This document shows, piece by piece, positions 42,765 to 52,381 of a stretch of 64,000 nt of DNA. A program made the translations under genes and the position numbers. How positions within the stretch are numbered: the stretch's first letter is position 1; each line of letters opens with the position of its first letter. The notes beneath the pieces were generated by a model. That model did no database searches and had not been told where the DNA came from. It worked only from the letters and a program-made list of their open reading frames with translations. Source of the stretch: an uncultured Bacilli bacterium (lineage in GTDB: Bacteria; Bacillota_I; Bacilli_A; RF39; UBA660); assembly GCA_934154785.1 (NCBI GenBank), contig CAKPGL010000002.1, positions 154,701-218,700 of the forward strand. The letters are read 5' to 3'.

Positions 42765-44792
42765 ATGAAGAAATTTATTAGACTATTACTTATATTAATA
42801 GTTTTAGTTAGTTCTTCTCCAGTTTCCGCTTTAACAATAACTGGTAAATCAATAGATAGTGGTACGAATATTCGAAGTGGTGCATCTACTAAGTATTCAG
42901 TTATTGGTACTAGTAAGTTTGGAGATACTTTTAAAATTTTAGAATCAGTACCAAGTGAAAATGTTGGTTCTTGTTCTAGCGATTGGTATAAATTTGATTA
43001 TAATGGTACTTTTGGATATATCTGTGGGGATTATGTATCAATATATTTAGATAATTCTGATGAAGTAATTAATGAGAATTTAACGGAAGAAGAAAAGACT
43101 AAGTTAGAAGAAAAGAAAAAATATGAGGTTGGATTAGAAACTTTAGGATTTCCTAAATCTTATATTCCTTATTTAAGTAGATTACATGAAAAACATCCAA
43201 CTTGGACTTTTGAACCATTAATTACAGGTATTGATTTTAATGAAGCAGTTACTAAAGAAAGTGCTTTAGGTGTTAGTTTAATTCAAGATGCTTATGCTTA
43301 TGATGGTTGGAAAACTACACAATCTCCAGGATATGATTATGGTACTGATACTTGGAAATCTTATGATTCTGGTAACTGGGTAGCAGCCAATAAAGAAGCA
43401 GTAGCGTATTTTATGGATCCAAGAAACTTTCTGACTGATTCTCGTATATTTCAATTTGAAAAATTAAAGTATGATGCTAGTTATCAAACTATTGAGGCTG
43501 TTCAAAGTATATTTGGTAGAGGTACTTTATTTTATAATCACGCTAGTGCCTTTGTTGAAGCTGGTAGTACTTATGATGTAAACTCTGTATATTTAGCATC
43601 TAAAGTACGATTAGAAGTAGGGGCAAATGGTAGTGGTTCTACTAATGGTCGTGCATTTACTTATAATGGTGTTACTTATAATGGTGGAATTTATAATGTT
43701 TATAATATTGGTGCTTATAGAACTAGTGGTGGCAGTGCTATAGATAGAGGCCTATTTTGGGCAATGGGAGGATTTGGTCTAGGTAATCCTGATAGGTATT
43801 TACGTCCTTGGAATACTTTAGATTTATCTATAAAAGGTGGAGCTCTTTGGATAGCGGAAGGTTATATTAATGCAGGACAATATACTACTTATTTACAAAG
43901 ATTTAATGTTGCTAAGGGATATGTTGGTACTTCTCATCAATATCAAACTGATTTAAGAGCACCATTTTATTCATCAAGTAGTAGTTATCAATCATATTAT
44001 AAAAATGGTTTAGCAGAAACTTCTTTTAAATTTACAATCCCTGTTTATGATAACATGCCAGAATATACTTTCCTACCTAACATAGGTAATCCTAATAATC
44101 ATTTAAAAGAGTTAAAAGTTAATGGTACTTTAGTAAATAATTTTAGTCATGATAATTTAGAATATACATTTTATGTAAGAAGTGGCGCTACAAGTGTAGA
44201 TATTAGTGCTACAACAATTAATAAAAATGCTACGGTTGCGGGTGTGGGCACTATTATGCTTACTGGTGATACTACTAAGTCTGTAGTTGAAGTAACTGCT
44301 GAAAATGGTGATAAAAATATTTATACTATTAATATAGTAAAAAGTGGTTCTATTAAAATGACACCAGATGAAATAATAGAAGCTAGTTCTTTAAAGAAAA
44401 ATGAGAACTTTATAAGTGGTATTACAATAGGAGCAACAGTTGAAAGTTTAAGTAAATTATTAAGTGAAACTTGTATTGGGGCAAGTATAAGTATGACTAA
44501 TAGTGATGGTAATGTTAAAACTACAGGTGTAATTGGTACTGGTGATACTATTACTATTACTAATGGAGAGGTTACTAGTACTTATAATATAGTAATTTAT
44601 GGCGACGTATCTGGTGATGGAGAAGTAACAGTATTAGATTTATTAAAAATACAAAAACATATACTAGGTTATACTTTACTAAATGGAGCATTTAATAAGG
44701 CTGCAGATGCTAGTCATGATAGTGAGATAACAGTATTAGACTTATTAAAAGTACAAAAGCATATACTAGGATATACTAGTATTACACAATAG
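42765..44792 (+). CDS. Secreted glucosaminidase with SH3 and dockerin domains
   Basis: 675 residues. In order: signal peptide (1-23, ending SPVSA); bacterial SH3 domain (about 25-92); a charged helix; a region with FPKSYIPYLSRLHEKHP; a glucosaminidase-type catalytic domain (about 200-370, with YFMDPRNFLTD, IFQFEKLKYD and EVGANGSG); a cadherin-like beta-sandwich (about 445-525, LKELKVNG...NDKNIYTIN type); and a C-terminal type I dockerin (about 610-672). The dockerin has two calcium-loop repeats, GDVSGDGEVTVLDLLKIQKH and ADASHDSEITVLDLLKVQKH. It should cut peptidoglycan glycan strands, held by a cohesin such as that of the next gene. Confidence 0.9.
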   Translation: MKKFIRLLLILIVLVSSSPVSALTITGKSIDSGTNIRSGASTKYSVIGTSKFGDTFKILESVPSENVGSCSSDWYKFDYNGTFGYICGDYVSIYLDNSDEVINENLTEEEKTKLEEKKKYEVGLETLGFPKSYIPYLSRLHEKHPTWTFEPLITGIDFNEAVTKESALGVSLIQDAYAYDGWKTTQSPGYDYGTDTWKSYDSGNWVAANKEAVAYFMDPRNFLTDSRIFQFEKLKYDASYQTIEAVQSIFGRGTLFYNHASAFVEAGSTYDVNSVYLASKVRLEVGANGSGSTNGRAFTYNGVTYNGGIYNVYNIGAYRTSGGSAIDRGLFWAMGGFGLGNPDRYLRPWNTLDLSIKGGALWIAEGYINAGQYTTYLQRFNVAKGYVGTSHQYQTDLRAPFYSSSSSYQSYYKNGLAETSFKFTIPVYDNMPEYTFLPNIGNPNNHLKELKVNGTLVNNFSHDNLEYTFYVRSGATSVDISATTINKNATVAGVGTIMLTGDTTKSVVEVTAENGDKNIYTINIVKSGSIKMTPDEIIEASSLKKNENFISGITIGATVESLSKLLSETCIGASISMTNSDGNVKTTGVIGTGDTITITNGEVTSTYNIVIYGDVSGDGEVTVLDLLKIQKHILGYTLLNGAFNKAADASHDSEITVLDLLKVQKHILGYTSITQ

Positions 44793-44800
44793 GAGGTATT

Positions 44801-46597
44801 ATGAAAAAGACAATAAAAGTATTTTCTTTAATTATATTTAGTTTAATTATATTAGGTTTTAAAGAAAATGTTAGTGCTAGTAGTGCTACATTTAGTGTAA
44901 GATCTAGCGCATCTACAGTAGCGGTAGGTAATAATGTAACTGTTACAGTTACACTTTCATCTAGTTCAGCTTTAGGTAGTTGGAATTTTACTATAGGCTA
45001 TGATACCAGTAAATTAAGACTTATTTCTTCCACAGCAGAACGTGATCAAACTAGTGCTGGCGTTGTAAGTAGTGCTAATCAAAAATCAGTTTCTTATAAA
45101 TATACTTTTAAAACGTTAAAATCAGGTACTGCTAATGTAAATATTAGCGATGCTATTGTGTATGATTTTAATGATGAAAAGATGTCTTTAAATAGAGGCT
45201 CTGTTAATATAACTTTGAAAACTTGGGAACAAATAGAAGCTAGTTATAGTACTAATGCTAATTTAAAAAGTATTACTATAGATGGTGGCGAATTAAATCC
45301 TAATGTTACATTAAATCCTGTATTTAATAAAGATACTTTAGAATATAGTATTGAACTAGAACCTAATACTACGGAGATAAGTATAAATGCAACAAAAGAA
45401 GATGGAACTGCATCTATTAGTGGACTAGGTACTATTACTGTTAGTGAAGGTGCTAATAAAATAGAAATTAAAGTAACTGCTCAAAAAGGAAATACCAAGA
45501 CATATATTATAAATGCTACTGTAAAAGAGTTAGAACCTATTAATGTAACTGTAGATGGTAAAGATTATGTTGTAGTAAGGAAAGTTGATAGTTTAGTAAA
45601 ACCTTATTCTTATTCTGATGATACAGTTTTAATTCATGAAAAAGAAGTACCAGCTTTTTATAGTAGTATTACAGGGTATAAGTTAGTGGGATTAAAGGAT
45701 AATGCTGGTAACATAAAATTGTTTATATATGATGAAGCAAAAGATACTTATAAATACTATCAAGAATTATCTTTAGGTAAAGTAGTACTTGCTACATTAA
45801 GTATTCCAGATGATAAAATTATTAAAGATTATACTAAATCTAAAATAAATATTAATAATGAAGAAGTAGAATGTCTAGTTCATGATGAATTCGGTATAAC
45901 TTTAGTATATGGTAAGAATATAGAAACAGGTAAAACTAATTATTATATTTATGAAAAAGAAGAAAATACACTACAAAGGTATGATGAAGATATATTTAAA
46001 AAAATAAATAATAAAATTAATCTTTATACTTATATAATCCTTGGTAGTGGGGGAGTAATTATTTTACTTATTATAATTCTTATTGTGGCTATTTCTAAAA
46101 GTGAAAAGAAATTAAATAGTCGTAAAGAAGAAATGCGTCAAGATATTATTGATAATGAAAATATGGCTAAATTAGAAGAAATAAATAAAAAAGAAAAAAA
46201 GAATAGAGATAAAGAATTAAAGAAAAAACAAAAAGAATTAGAAGAACTAGAACGTACTTCTAAAGAAAAAATAGAAAAACAAGAAGAAAAAGAACAAGAA
46301 ATAAAAAAAGAGCAACCAGAAGAAGTAGAAAGTATTGAAGATATTTCTAATAAAAAATTATCTCGTAAAGAAAGAAAAGCCTTAAAGAAACAAGAAAAAT
46401 TATTAAAAAAGAAAAAGGATGTTATAGAAGAACAGGTAAGTGATTCCAAAGAAGAGATAGGTAATGTAGAAGCAAAAGAAGAACAAACTATTCAAGAATT
46501 TGAATTAGAGCCCAAAAATGATGAAGTACCTAAAAAAGATAAAAAGAAACATAAACGTCAAAAAGAAGAAAATGATGACGATATGTTCATGCTATAA
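44801..46597 (+). CDS. Membrane-anchored cohesin-domain protein
   Basis: 598 residues, 9 bases after the dockerin gene and with its own AGGAGGT site. In order: signal peptide (1-26); a cohesin-like domain (about 27-145: SSTVAVGNNVTVTVTL type, WNFTIGYDTSKLRL); a cadherin-like beta-sandwich (about 155-240); an unnamed domain (about 245-400); one membrane helix (about 409-432); and a very long Lys/Glu-rich cytoplasmic tail (to 598), probably coiled coil. It can therefore present a dockerin receptor outside and connect to something inside the cell. Confidence 0.85.
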   Translation: MKKTIKVFSLIIFSLIILGFKENVSASSATFSVRSSASTVAVGNNVTVTVTLSSSSALGSWNFTIGYDTSKLRLISSTAERDQTSAGVVSSANQKSVSYKYTFKTLKSGTANVNISDAIVYDFNDEKMSLNRGSVNITLKTWEQIEASYSTNANLKSITIDGGELNPNVTLNPVFNKDTLEYSIELEPNTTEISINATKEDGTASISGLGTITVSEGANKIEIKVTAQKGNTKTYIINATVKELEPINVTVDGKDYVVVRKVDSLVKPYSYSDDTVLIHEKEVPAFYSSITGYKLVGLKDNAGNIKLFIYDEAKDTYKYYQELSLGKVVLATLSIPDDKIIKDYTKSKININNEEVECLVHDEFGITLVYGKNIETGKTNYYIYEKEENTLQRYDEDIFKKINNKINLYTYIILGSGGVIILLIIILIVAISKSEKKLNSRKEEMRQDIIDNENMAKLEEINKKEKKNRDKELKKKQKELEELERTSKEKIEKQEEKEQEIKKEQPEEVESIEDISNKKLSRKERKALKKQEKLLKKKKDVIEEQVSDSKEEIGNVEAKEEQTIQEFELEPKNDEVPKKDKKKHKRQKEENDDDMFML

Positions 46598-46705
46598 GAT
46601 ATTAATTTAACATAAAATAGACATAATTTTGTCTATTTTTCTTGTATTTTTTACCAAATTGTCAAAATTGGTAGAAATAAATAGGGTAAGTATGGTATAA
46701 TGAAA
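46595..46705 (+). repeat. Duplicated terminator-promoter block, copy 1
   Basis: About 107 bp, nearly identical to 47911-48021 (three differences: one extra T, one C/T change, one missing A). It holds a terminator (AAAATAGAC/GTCTATTTT at 46614-46639) and an extended -10 promoter (TGG-TATAAT ending 46701). It begins at the stop codon of the cohesin gene. Confidence 0.9.
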
Positions 46706-46742
46706 AAGTTAATATTGGTAAGTTTTTAAATGAGGTAATAAT

Positions 46743-47852
46743 ATGAAAAAAGAACGCTATTTTTATTTAGATGTTTTAAAAACTATTGCAGTTTTTTTGG
46801 TTTGTTTATACCATTTCTATATTGGTGGAATAATAGGCTATAGTAATAATTTATCTATTGCAAATTATATAGAACGTTTTTTATTTAATATATGTAGTTG
46901 TTGCGTACCATTATTTTTTATGGTAAATGGTGCGCTTGTTTTAAATAGAGAACTTAATATTAGAAGACACTTAAAGAAATGTGGTAAAATTTTTATTCAA
47001 TGTTTAATTTGGAAATGTATTGCTATTATAATTTGTACTATTTTTAATAATATTGAATTATTAAAATATAGTCCATATACATTGTTCAATTCAATATTCT
47101 TTACTGATATGTTAGAAGGAATTAATCTTACAGAATTTTGGTTTATTTATGTTCTTTTATGCATTTATTTTCTTTTACCATTAATTAAAAAAACATTTGA
47201 TTTATCTTTTGAAAACAGAGAATATAAATTATATTTAATATTTATCTTGTCTTTGCTTTTCGTTTCTTCTTTTTTAAAAAATGATATTAATTTTGTAAAA
47301 ACTGTGATTCCAGTAATTAAAAATATCAATATTACTAGTTTTGATTGCTTAACACCATTTAGATGGTTAGTTGGTCCTATGTTATTATATTTTTTGTTGG
47401 GTGGAATTATGGGTAGAAGAGATATAAGTCATAAAAAGCATAATTGTACAATATCTGTGATTATGATTTTTATTGGTTTATGTTTACTATTAGTTGAATG
47501 GTACATACAATCAAACAGTTTAGGATTGAATTTTGATATTGTATTTGATGGTAATTCAACTATGGCTACATTGCTTATTTCTGTTGGTGTATTTGATATA
47601 ATTCAAAAATTATATAGTAGAATTCAATATAATAATATTTTTACTATCTTTTTTAATAAAGTAGGTTCAAATACACTTGGAATATATTATATGCATTGGA
47701 TTATTGGAAATACTTTTATATATAAATATTTAATGTTTAAATATAATGCCTTTTATTTTAATATTTTAAAAGCACTAGTATTAATTATAATTTGTACAAT
47801 AATATCCGAAGCAATTAAGAAAATACCAATTTTAAAGAATATTCTTGAATGA
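46743..47852 (+). CDS. Acyltransferase 3 family membrane protein
   Basis: 369 residues with about ten hydrophobic helices. The N-terminal YFYLDVLKTIAVFLVCLYH with the active His is typical of the acyltransferase-3 (OafA/WecH-like) family, which O-acetylates surface polysaccharides or peptidoglycan. Later PFRWLVGPMLLYFLLGG and GIYYMHWIIG fit. It heads the polysaccharide locus and is flanked by direct repeats. Confidence 0.85.
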   Translation: MKKERYFYLDVLKTIAVFLVCLYHFYIGGIIGYSNNLSIANYIERFLFNICSCCVPLFFMVNGALVLNRELNIRRHLKKCGKIFIQCLIWKCIAIIICTIFNNIELLKYSPYTLFNSIFFTDMLEGINLTEFWFIYVLLCIYFLLPLIKKTFDLSFENREYKLYLIFILSLLFVSSFLKNDINFVKTVIPVIKNINITSFDCLTPFRWLVGPMLLYFLLGGIMGRRDISHKKHNCTISVIMIFIGLCLLLVEWYIQSNSLGLNFDIVFDGNSTMATLLISVGVFDIIQKLYSRIQYNNIFTIFFNKVGSNTLGIYYMHWIIGNTFIYKYLMFKYNAFYFNILKALVLIIICTIISEAIKKIPILKNILE

Positions 47853-47910
47853 TCTTATATTTTCGTGTTACTATCTTTTTTATATTCAAAATTATGTATT
47901 ATTCATACTA

Positions 47911-48021
47911 TAAGATTATTAATTTAACATAAAATAGACATAATTTTGTCTATTTTTCTTGTATTTTTTACTAAATTGTCAAAATTGGTAGAAATAAATA
48001 GGGTAGTATGGTATAATGAAA
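47911..48021 (+). repeat. Duplicated terminator-promoter block, copy 2
   Basis: Second copy of the 46595-46705 block, with the same terminator (47931-47956) and promoter (TGG-TATAAT ending 48017), now driving the second acyltransferase gene. Confidence 0.9.
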
Positions 48022-48048
48022 TGGCGAGTATTAGTTAGGAGTGACTAG

Positions 48049-49023
48049 ATGAAAAAAAATAGTGTGTTATCGTCAATAAGACTTATTGCCTTTATAATGA
48101 TAATAGCATGCCATATTTTACAAGGATTGAATAATTTTCTAGCATTTTGGGTAAATTTAGGTGTGCAAATTTTTTTCTTTCTTTCCGGTTATTTATATGG
48201 AATGAAAGAACTAGATAATTATACTGAATTTTATAAAAAACGAATTTTTAAAATATTAATTCCTAATGCTATTTTAATAATATCAATGTTGATTGTTGAT
48301 AAGGCCTTTTTTAACGTTGAATATTCACTGTCTATTATTTTGGCCAATCTTTTAGGTTTTGGTGGCTTTTATGGAACTTTAAACACTTTATCACATACAT
48401 GGTTTGTTAGTTATATATTAATTTGCTATTTAATAACACCAATTCTTGATATAATTCTAAAAAAAAGTAATAGCAAAAGAAAAATAATGGTTATTGTAAT
48501 TATGCTATTTTTATTAGATTTCTTTCACGTTGTTAATGTGAATTCTGCTTGGGTTTGCAATTATGTGTTTGGTTTTTGGTATACACGCTGCCTGGAAGAA
48601 AAATCTAAGACTAAATTTTTTTTACTTGTTATATTTATGAGTTTAATTACACTACCTCTGAAAATAATAGTTACTTATAGATTGATTCCGTTACCGAATA
48701 TAATTGTTAATTATTCTAGTTATATATTAAATTGGACTCATGTATTATTAGGAATTTCTCTTTTCTTGATTTTTTATAAGATTTTTAGTAAAATAAAACC
48801 CAAATATAATAAGCTATTATATTTTTCAGATAAGTATAGTTATACAATATATCTAACCCATCAGATTTTTATTTTAAATTATTTATCATTACTACAATTT
48901 ACTAACAATTTATTCGTTAATATTATTTTTGCATTGATTTGTGCTATGCTTAGTGGTTATTTGCTAAATATAGTGTCAAATTATGTTGAAAAGTTGTTAC
49001 TTAAAAGAATCAAAAAAACATGA
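48049..49023 (+). CDS. Acyltransferase 3 family membrane protein
   Basis: 324 residues, multi-helix. The active-site-type motif IRLIAFIMIIACHILQ and the later YTIYLTHQIFIL place it in the acyltransferase-3 family, but it is not a close copy of its neighbour. It likely decorates the polysaccharide made by the genes downstream. Ribosome site AGGAGTGA. Confidence 0.83.
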   Translation: MKKNSVLSSIRLIAFIMIIACHILQGLNNFLAFWVNLGVQIFFFLSGYLYGMKELDNYTEFYKKRIFKILIPNAILIISMLIVDKAFFNVEYSLSIILANLLGFGGFYGTLNTLSHTWFVSYILICYLITPILDIILKKSNSKRKIMVIVIMLFLLDFFHVVNVNSAWVCNYVFGFWYTRCLEEKSKTKFFLLVIFMSLITLPLKIIVTYRLIPLPNIIVNYSSYILNWTHVLLGISLFLIFYKIFSKIKPKYNKLLYFSDKYSYTIYLTHQIFILNYLSLLQFTNNLFVNIIFALICAMLSGYLLNIVSNYVEKLLLKRIKKT

Positions 49024-49149
49024 TTAATGAATTTAACGGTTATGTACTGTTTGACTTTTACAAAATTTTAAATAAATCAATTAATGATTTACAAAAATGA
49101 ATTTAAAAAATACTAATTTGTTTTTGTAAACGTAGTCAGGAGAAATTAA

Positions 49150-50277
49150 ATGAAAAAAAAGAAAATTTTATTTGCAGCAAATTTAGAATCATTCTTTACA
49201 AAATTTTTAATACCACAATTAAAATATTTTAAAGAAAATGGTTACGAAGTACATGTTGCAGCAAAAAGTGAAAATATAGATATACCTTATTGTGATAAAA
49301 AATTTGATGTTGATTTTGCAAGAGGTTTTAATATAAAACAAAATATCCGTTCTTATAAACAAATGAAACAAATATTTAAAGATGAACATTATGATGTAGT
49401 TAGTTGTCATACACCTTTTGGTGCTGCGATTACTAGACTTGCTTATAAAAATAGTAAAATTAAAGGTACTAAAATGGTTTATATGAACCATGGTTTCCAT
49501 TTTTATAAAGGAGCACCTTTATTAAACTGGTTATTGTTTTATCCTGCTGAAAAGTATTTAGCTAAATATACAGATACTTTGATTACTATTAATTTAGAAG
49601 ATTATGAGTTATCTAAAAAGAAATTTAAAACTAATACGGTATATGTAAAAGGAATAGGCTTAGATCCTAGTAAATTTGATTTTGAAATGACTGATAAAGA
49701 GAAGTTAGATTTACGTAAGAGTTTAGGCTTAAAAAAAGATGATTTTGTTATGATATATCCTGCCGAATTATTACCGAGAAAAAGACAAATTTGGTTAATA
49801 AATACTTTAAGTGAATTATTAAAAGAAAATTCTAATTTTAAATTATTATTACCAGGTAAAGATTCTATGAATGGTGCGTGTCAAAAATTTGTTAGTAAGT
49901 TGAACTTGGATGATCAAATAAAATTTTTAGGTTTTAGAAAAGATATACCACAATTATTGAGGATTTCTGATTTAGCCTTGACTTCTTCTAAACAAGAAGG
50001 ATTGCCAGTAAATGTAATGGAAGCTATATATTGTGGTCTTCCAGTGGTAGCGACAAATTGTCGAGGAAATCGTGATTTAATTGAGGATGGTAAGAATGGA
50101 TATGTAGTAGAACTTAATGATGATGTTGAGTTTTGTAATAAAATTTTATATTTTTCAAAGTTAAATAGCAAAGAAAAAAATGTTATAAAAAAAGAAAATG
50201 AGAATATAATAAAAGATTATTTAAAAGATAGTGTTATAGAAAGTATTGTTGAAATATGCAAAAAAGTAGAAAAATAA
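49150..50277 (+). CDS. Glycosyltransferase family 4 (capsule/EPS)
   Basis: 375 residues, GT-B fold. The N-terminal part has KILFAANLESFFTKFLIPQL and MNHGFHFYKGAP; the C-terminal donor-binding part has PAELLPRKRQIWL and the EX7E-like stretch KQEGLPVNVMEAIYCGLPVV. It acts on a lipid-linked sugar at the inner membrane face. It overlaps the next gene by 22 bases, so it starts a tightly coupled polysaccharide operon. Confidence 0.9.
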   Translation: MKKKKILFAANLESFFTKFLIPQLKYFKENGYEVHVAAKSENIDIPYCDKKFDVDFARGFNIKQNIRSYKQMKQIFKDEHYDVVSCHTPFGAAITRLAYKNSKIKGTKMVYMNHGFHFYKGAPLLNWLLFYPAEKYLAKYTDTLITINLEDYELSKKKFKTNTVYVKGIGLDPSKFDFEMTDKEKLDLRKSLGLKKDDFVMIYPAELLPRKRQIWLINTLSELLKENSNFKLLLPGKDSMNGACQKFVSKLNLDDQIKFLGFRKDIPQLLRISDLALTSSKQEGLPVNVMEAIYCGLPVVATNCRGNRDLIEDGKNGYVVELNDDVEFCNKILYFSKLNSKEKNVIKKENENIIKDYLKDSVIESIVEICKKVEK

Positions 50278-51263
50278 AACCACTAATTTCAATTGTTATC
50301 CCTGCTTATAATGTTGAGAAATATATAGCACAATGTATTGAAAGCATTAATAAACAAACGTTTGATGATTATGAAGTTATTATCGTCGATGATGGTTCAA
50401 CAGATAAAACGTTAGATATAATTAAAGATAATATTACAGATAAATATCAGGTTATTTCTCAAAAAAACTATGGAGCTGGTGCTGCTAGAAATGCTGGTAT
50501 AAAATTAGCAACAGGAAAATATTTAACATTTATGGATGCTGATGATTTTTTGTATACCACTTCTTGCTTACAAAAAATTGCAAATATTATAAAGCTTGAT
50601 CAATATGATGTTGTAACTTATAAAATGATTAGATATTATCAAAATAGTAATAAATACATGTTTGAGGATGATATCGCATTTGAAAATAATAATTTAAATA
50701 ATATAAAGGATTATTTGATAGCATCTATCGCTTGTTCTAGATTATCTGTTTCTCCATGTGATAAAATTATAAAAACAGACATTGTCAAAAAAAATAAAAT
50801 TTACTTTAAAAAAATGCTTATGCTAGAAGATATTGATTGGTCATTACGCTTATACAATTATGTTGATAATATAATGGTTTATAATGAACCAATTTATGTA
50901 TATAGGAAAGAAAGAATCGATTCAACTACATCTTTTTATACTAAGGAAAAAGTGGATGCATGTTTAAATTTTGTTTCTAATTGGTGTTACAACTGTGAAA
51001 AGAATATTGGCGATTATTCTAAGTTGTATTTACATTATATTGCATATCAATATACTATATTAATAGGGGCTGTAAACAAAAAAAATACTAATAACAATTC
51101 TAGAAATCTTTTAAAAAACTATGCATGGTTGATAAAATATGATTTAAATTTCAAAGTTAGAAAAGTAAGAAAAGTATATGATATTTTAGGTTATAAAGCA
51201 ATGGTTATAACTTTAAAGGCCTACATGATTTTAAAAAATAAAAATTTAATTTTAATAAGGTGA
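50256..51263 (+). CDS. Glycosyltransferase family 2
   Basis: 335 residues, GT-A fold. SIVIPAYNVEKYIAQCIESI, VDDGSTDKT and the metal-binding MDADDF are all present, with EDIDWSLRL as the acidic catalytic region. Adds one sugar in the repeat-unit assembly. Its start lies inside the previous gene and lacks a strong ribosome site, so translation is probably coupled. Confidence 0.92.
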   Translation: MQKSRKIKPLISIVIPAYNVEKYIAQCIESINKQTFDDYEVIIVDDGSTDKTLDIIKDNITDKYQVISQKNYGAGAARNAGIKLATGKYLTFMDADDFLYTTSCLQKIANIIKLDQYDVVTYKMIRYYQNSNKYMFEDDIAFENNNLNNIKDYLIASIACSRLSVSPCDKIIKTDIVKKNKIYFKKMLMLEDIDWSLRLYNYVDNIMVYNEPIYVYRKERIDSTTSFYTKEKVDACLNFVSNWCYNCEKNIGDYSKLYLHYIAYQYTILIGAVNKKNTNNNSRNLLKNYAWLIKYDLNFKVRKVRKVYDILGYKAMVITLKAYMILKNKNLILIR

Positions 51264-51270
51264 TGTAAAT

Positions 51271-52347
51271 ATGTTAGTATATATAATAGTAGCAATTTTA
51301 AGTTATATATTTTTAAATTGCTCCAAAAAATTCAAAAATAAAACTAGAAATTTATTGATTTTTGCTTCTTTTTTAATTTTATTTTTAGTTTCTGCTTTAA
51401 GGGTTAATGTTGGAACAGATTACTTGAGTTATAGGGATTGGTTTGAGGACATTTCAATGCCTAGTTTTGGCTATGTCAACTTTTTGTTTAACAATTTAAT
51501 ATACATAATCAAATTGTTTACTGATAATTCTCAAATATTTTTTGCAGTTACATCTTTTTTAATATTAGCAATGGTGTATATAGCTAATGTTAATAATAAT
51601 AAGGAATATGATATGTCATTGTTTTTGTTTGTTACTCTTGGCTTTTATTTTTCAACATTTAATGGAATTAGACAATGGATTGCCATTTCGCTTTTTATGG
51701 TTGCATATCATTTTGCTATAAAAAAAGATTTTAAAAATTATGCGTTGTTAATTATCATTGCAAGTTTGTTTCATGTCACAGCAATTCTGTTGTTGCCATT
51801 TTATTTATTAGTTAATACTAAACTAAGCGATAAAACAAAATTTATTACAATAGTAATTGTTATATTTTTGTTTAAAATTTTAAATTTAGAATCTATAATG
51901 ATTTTTCTATTAAAAGAATTTGCCACTACTTATTACTGGCGTTATATTTTATCTGGTGTTGATTTATCACAAGGAGTTGGTAGTCCTTTTCCTATACTAC
52001 TATCTGGAGGAATGTTTTTATACTATGTAATTTTTAAAAATCAATTTGTTAACAAAATTGGTTCTGATAAATATGAGCAAAATAAGTACTTGTGTTTTAT
52101 TATAACTGTATTTGCAATTATTAATACTGTAAATAATTTATTTAGTCGATTTGCTTTATACTTCATACCAATGATAACTACTATTCTTCCAGATTTTTAC
52201 GCTATTTTTGATAAAAAGTGGACCCGCGTTATAAAGGTTTTAATTATTATTGGAGGAATTGTTTTTATGATAGTAAATACGACTTTGAAAAATTCAAATA
52301 ATCCTTTACCATACAACAGTATTTTTGGAATGTTTGGTAATATTTAG
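51271..52347 (+). CDS. EpsG-family polysaccharide polymerase
   Basis: 358 residues with about ten membrane helices. The family marks are RVNVGTDYLSYRDWF near the N-terminus and NGIRQWIAISLFM in the middle, typical of EpsG/Wzy-like proteins that join repeat units outside the membrane. Good AAGGTGAT ribosome site. Likely works with the flippase encoded at 55204. Confidence 0.88.
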   Translation: MLVYIIVAILSYIFLNCSKKFKNKTRNLLIFASFLILFLVSALRVNVGTDYLSYRDWFEDISMPSFGYVNFLFNNLIYIIKLFTDNSQIFFAVTSFLILAMVYIANVNNNKEYDMSLFLFVTLGFYFSTFNGIRQWIAISLFMVAYHFAIKKDFKNYALLIIIASLFHVTAILLLPFYLLVNTKLSDKTKFITIVIVIFLFKILNLESIMIFLLKEFATTYYWRYILSGVDLSQGVGSPFPILLSGGMFLYYVIFKNQFVNKIGSDKYEQNKYLCFIITVFAIINTVNNLFSRFALYFIPMITTILPDFYAIFDKKWTRVIKVLIIIGGIVFMIVNTTLKNSNNPLPYNSIFGMFGNI

Positions 52348-52381
52348 AATTACAACAGAATAACAAGTGTGGAGGATAAAA

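Noticed and set aside
46138..46449. Minus-strand ORF inside the cohesin protein tail
   Set aside because: A shadow of the Lys/Glu-rich coding strand (Ser/Phe-rich antisense) with no ribosome site.
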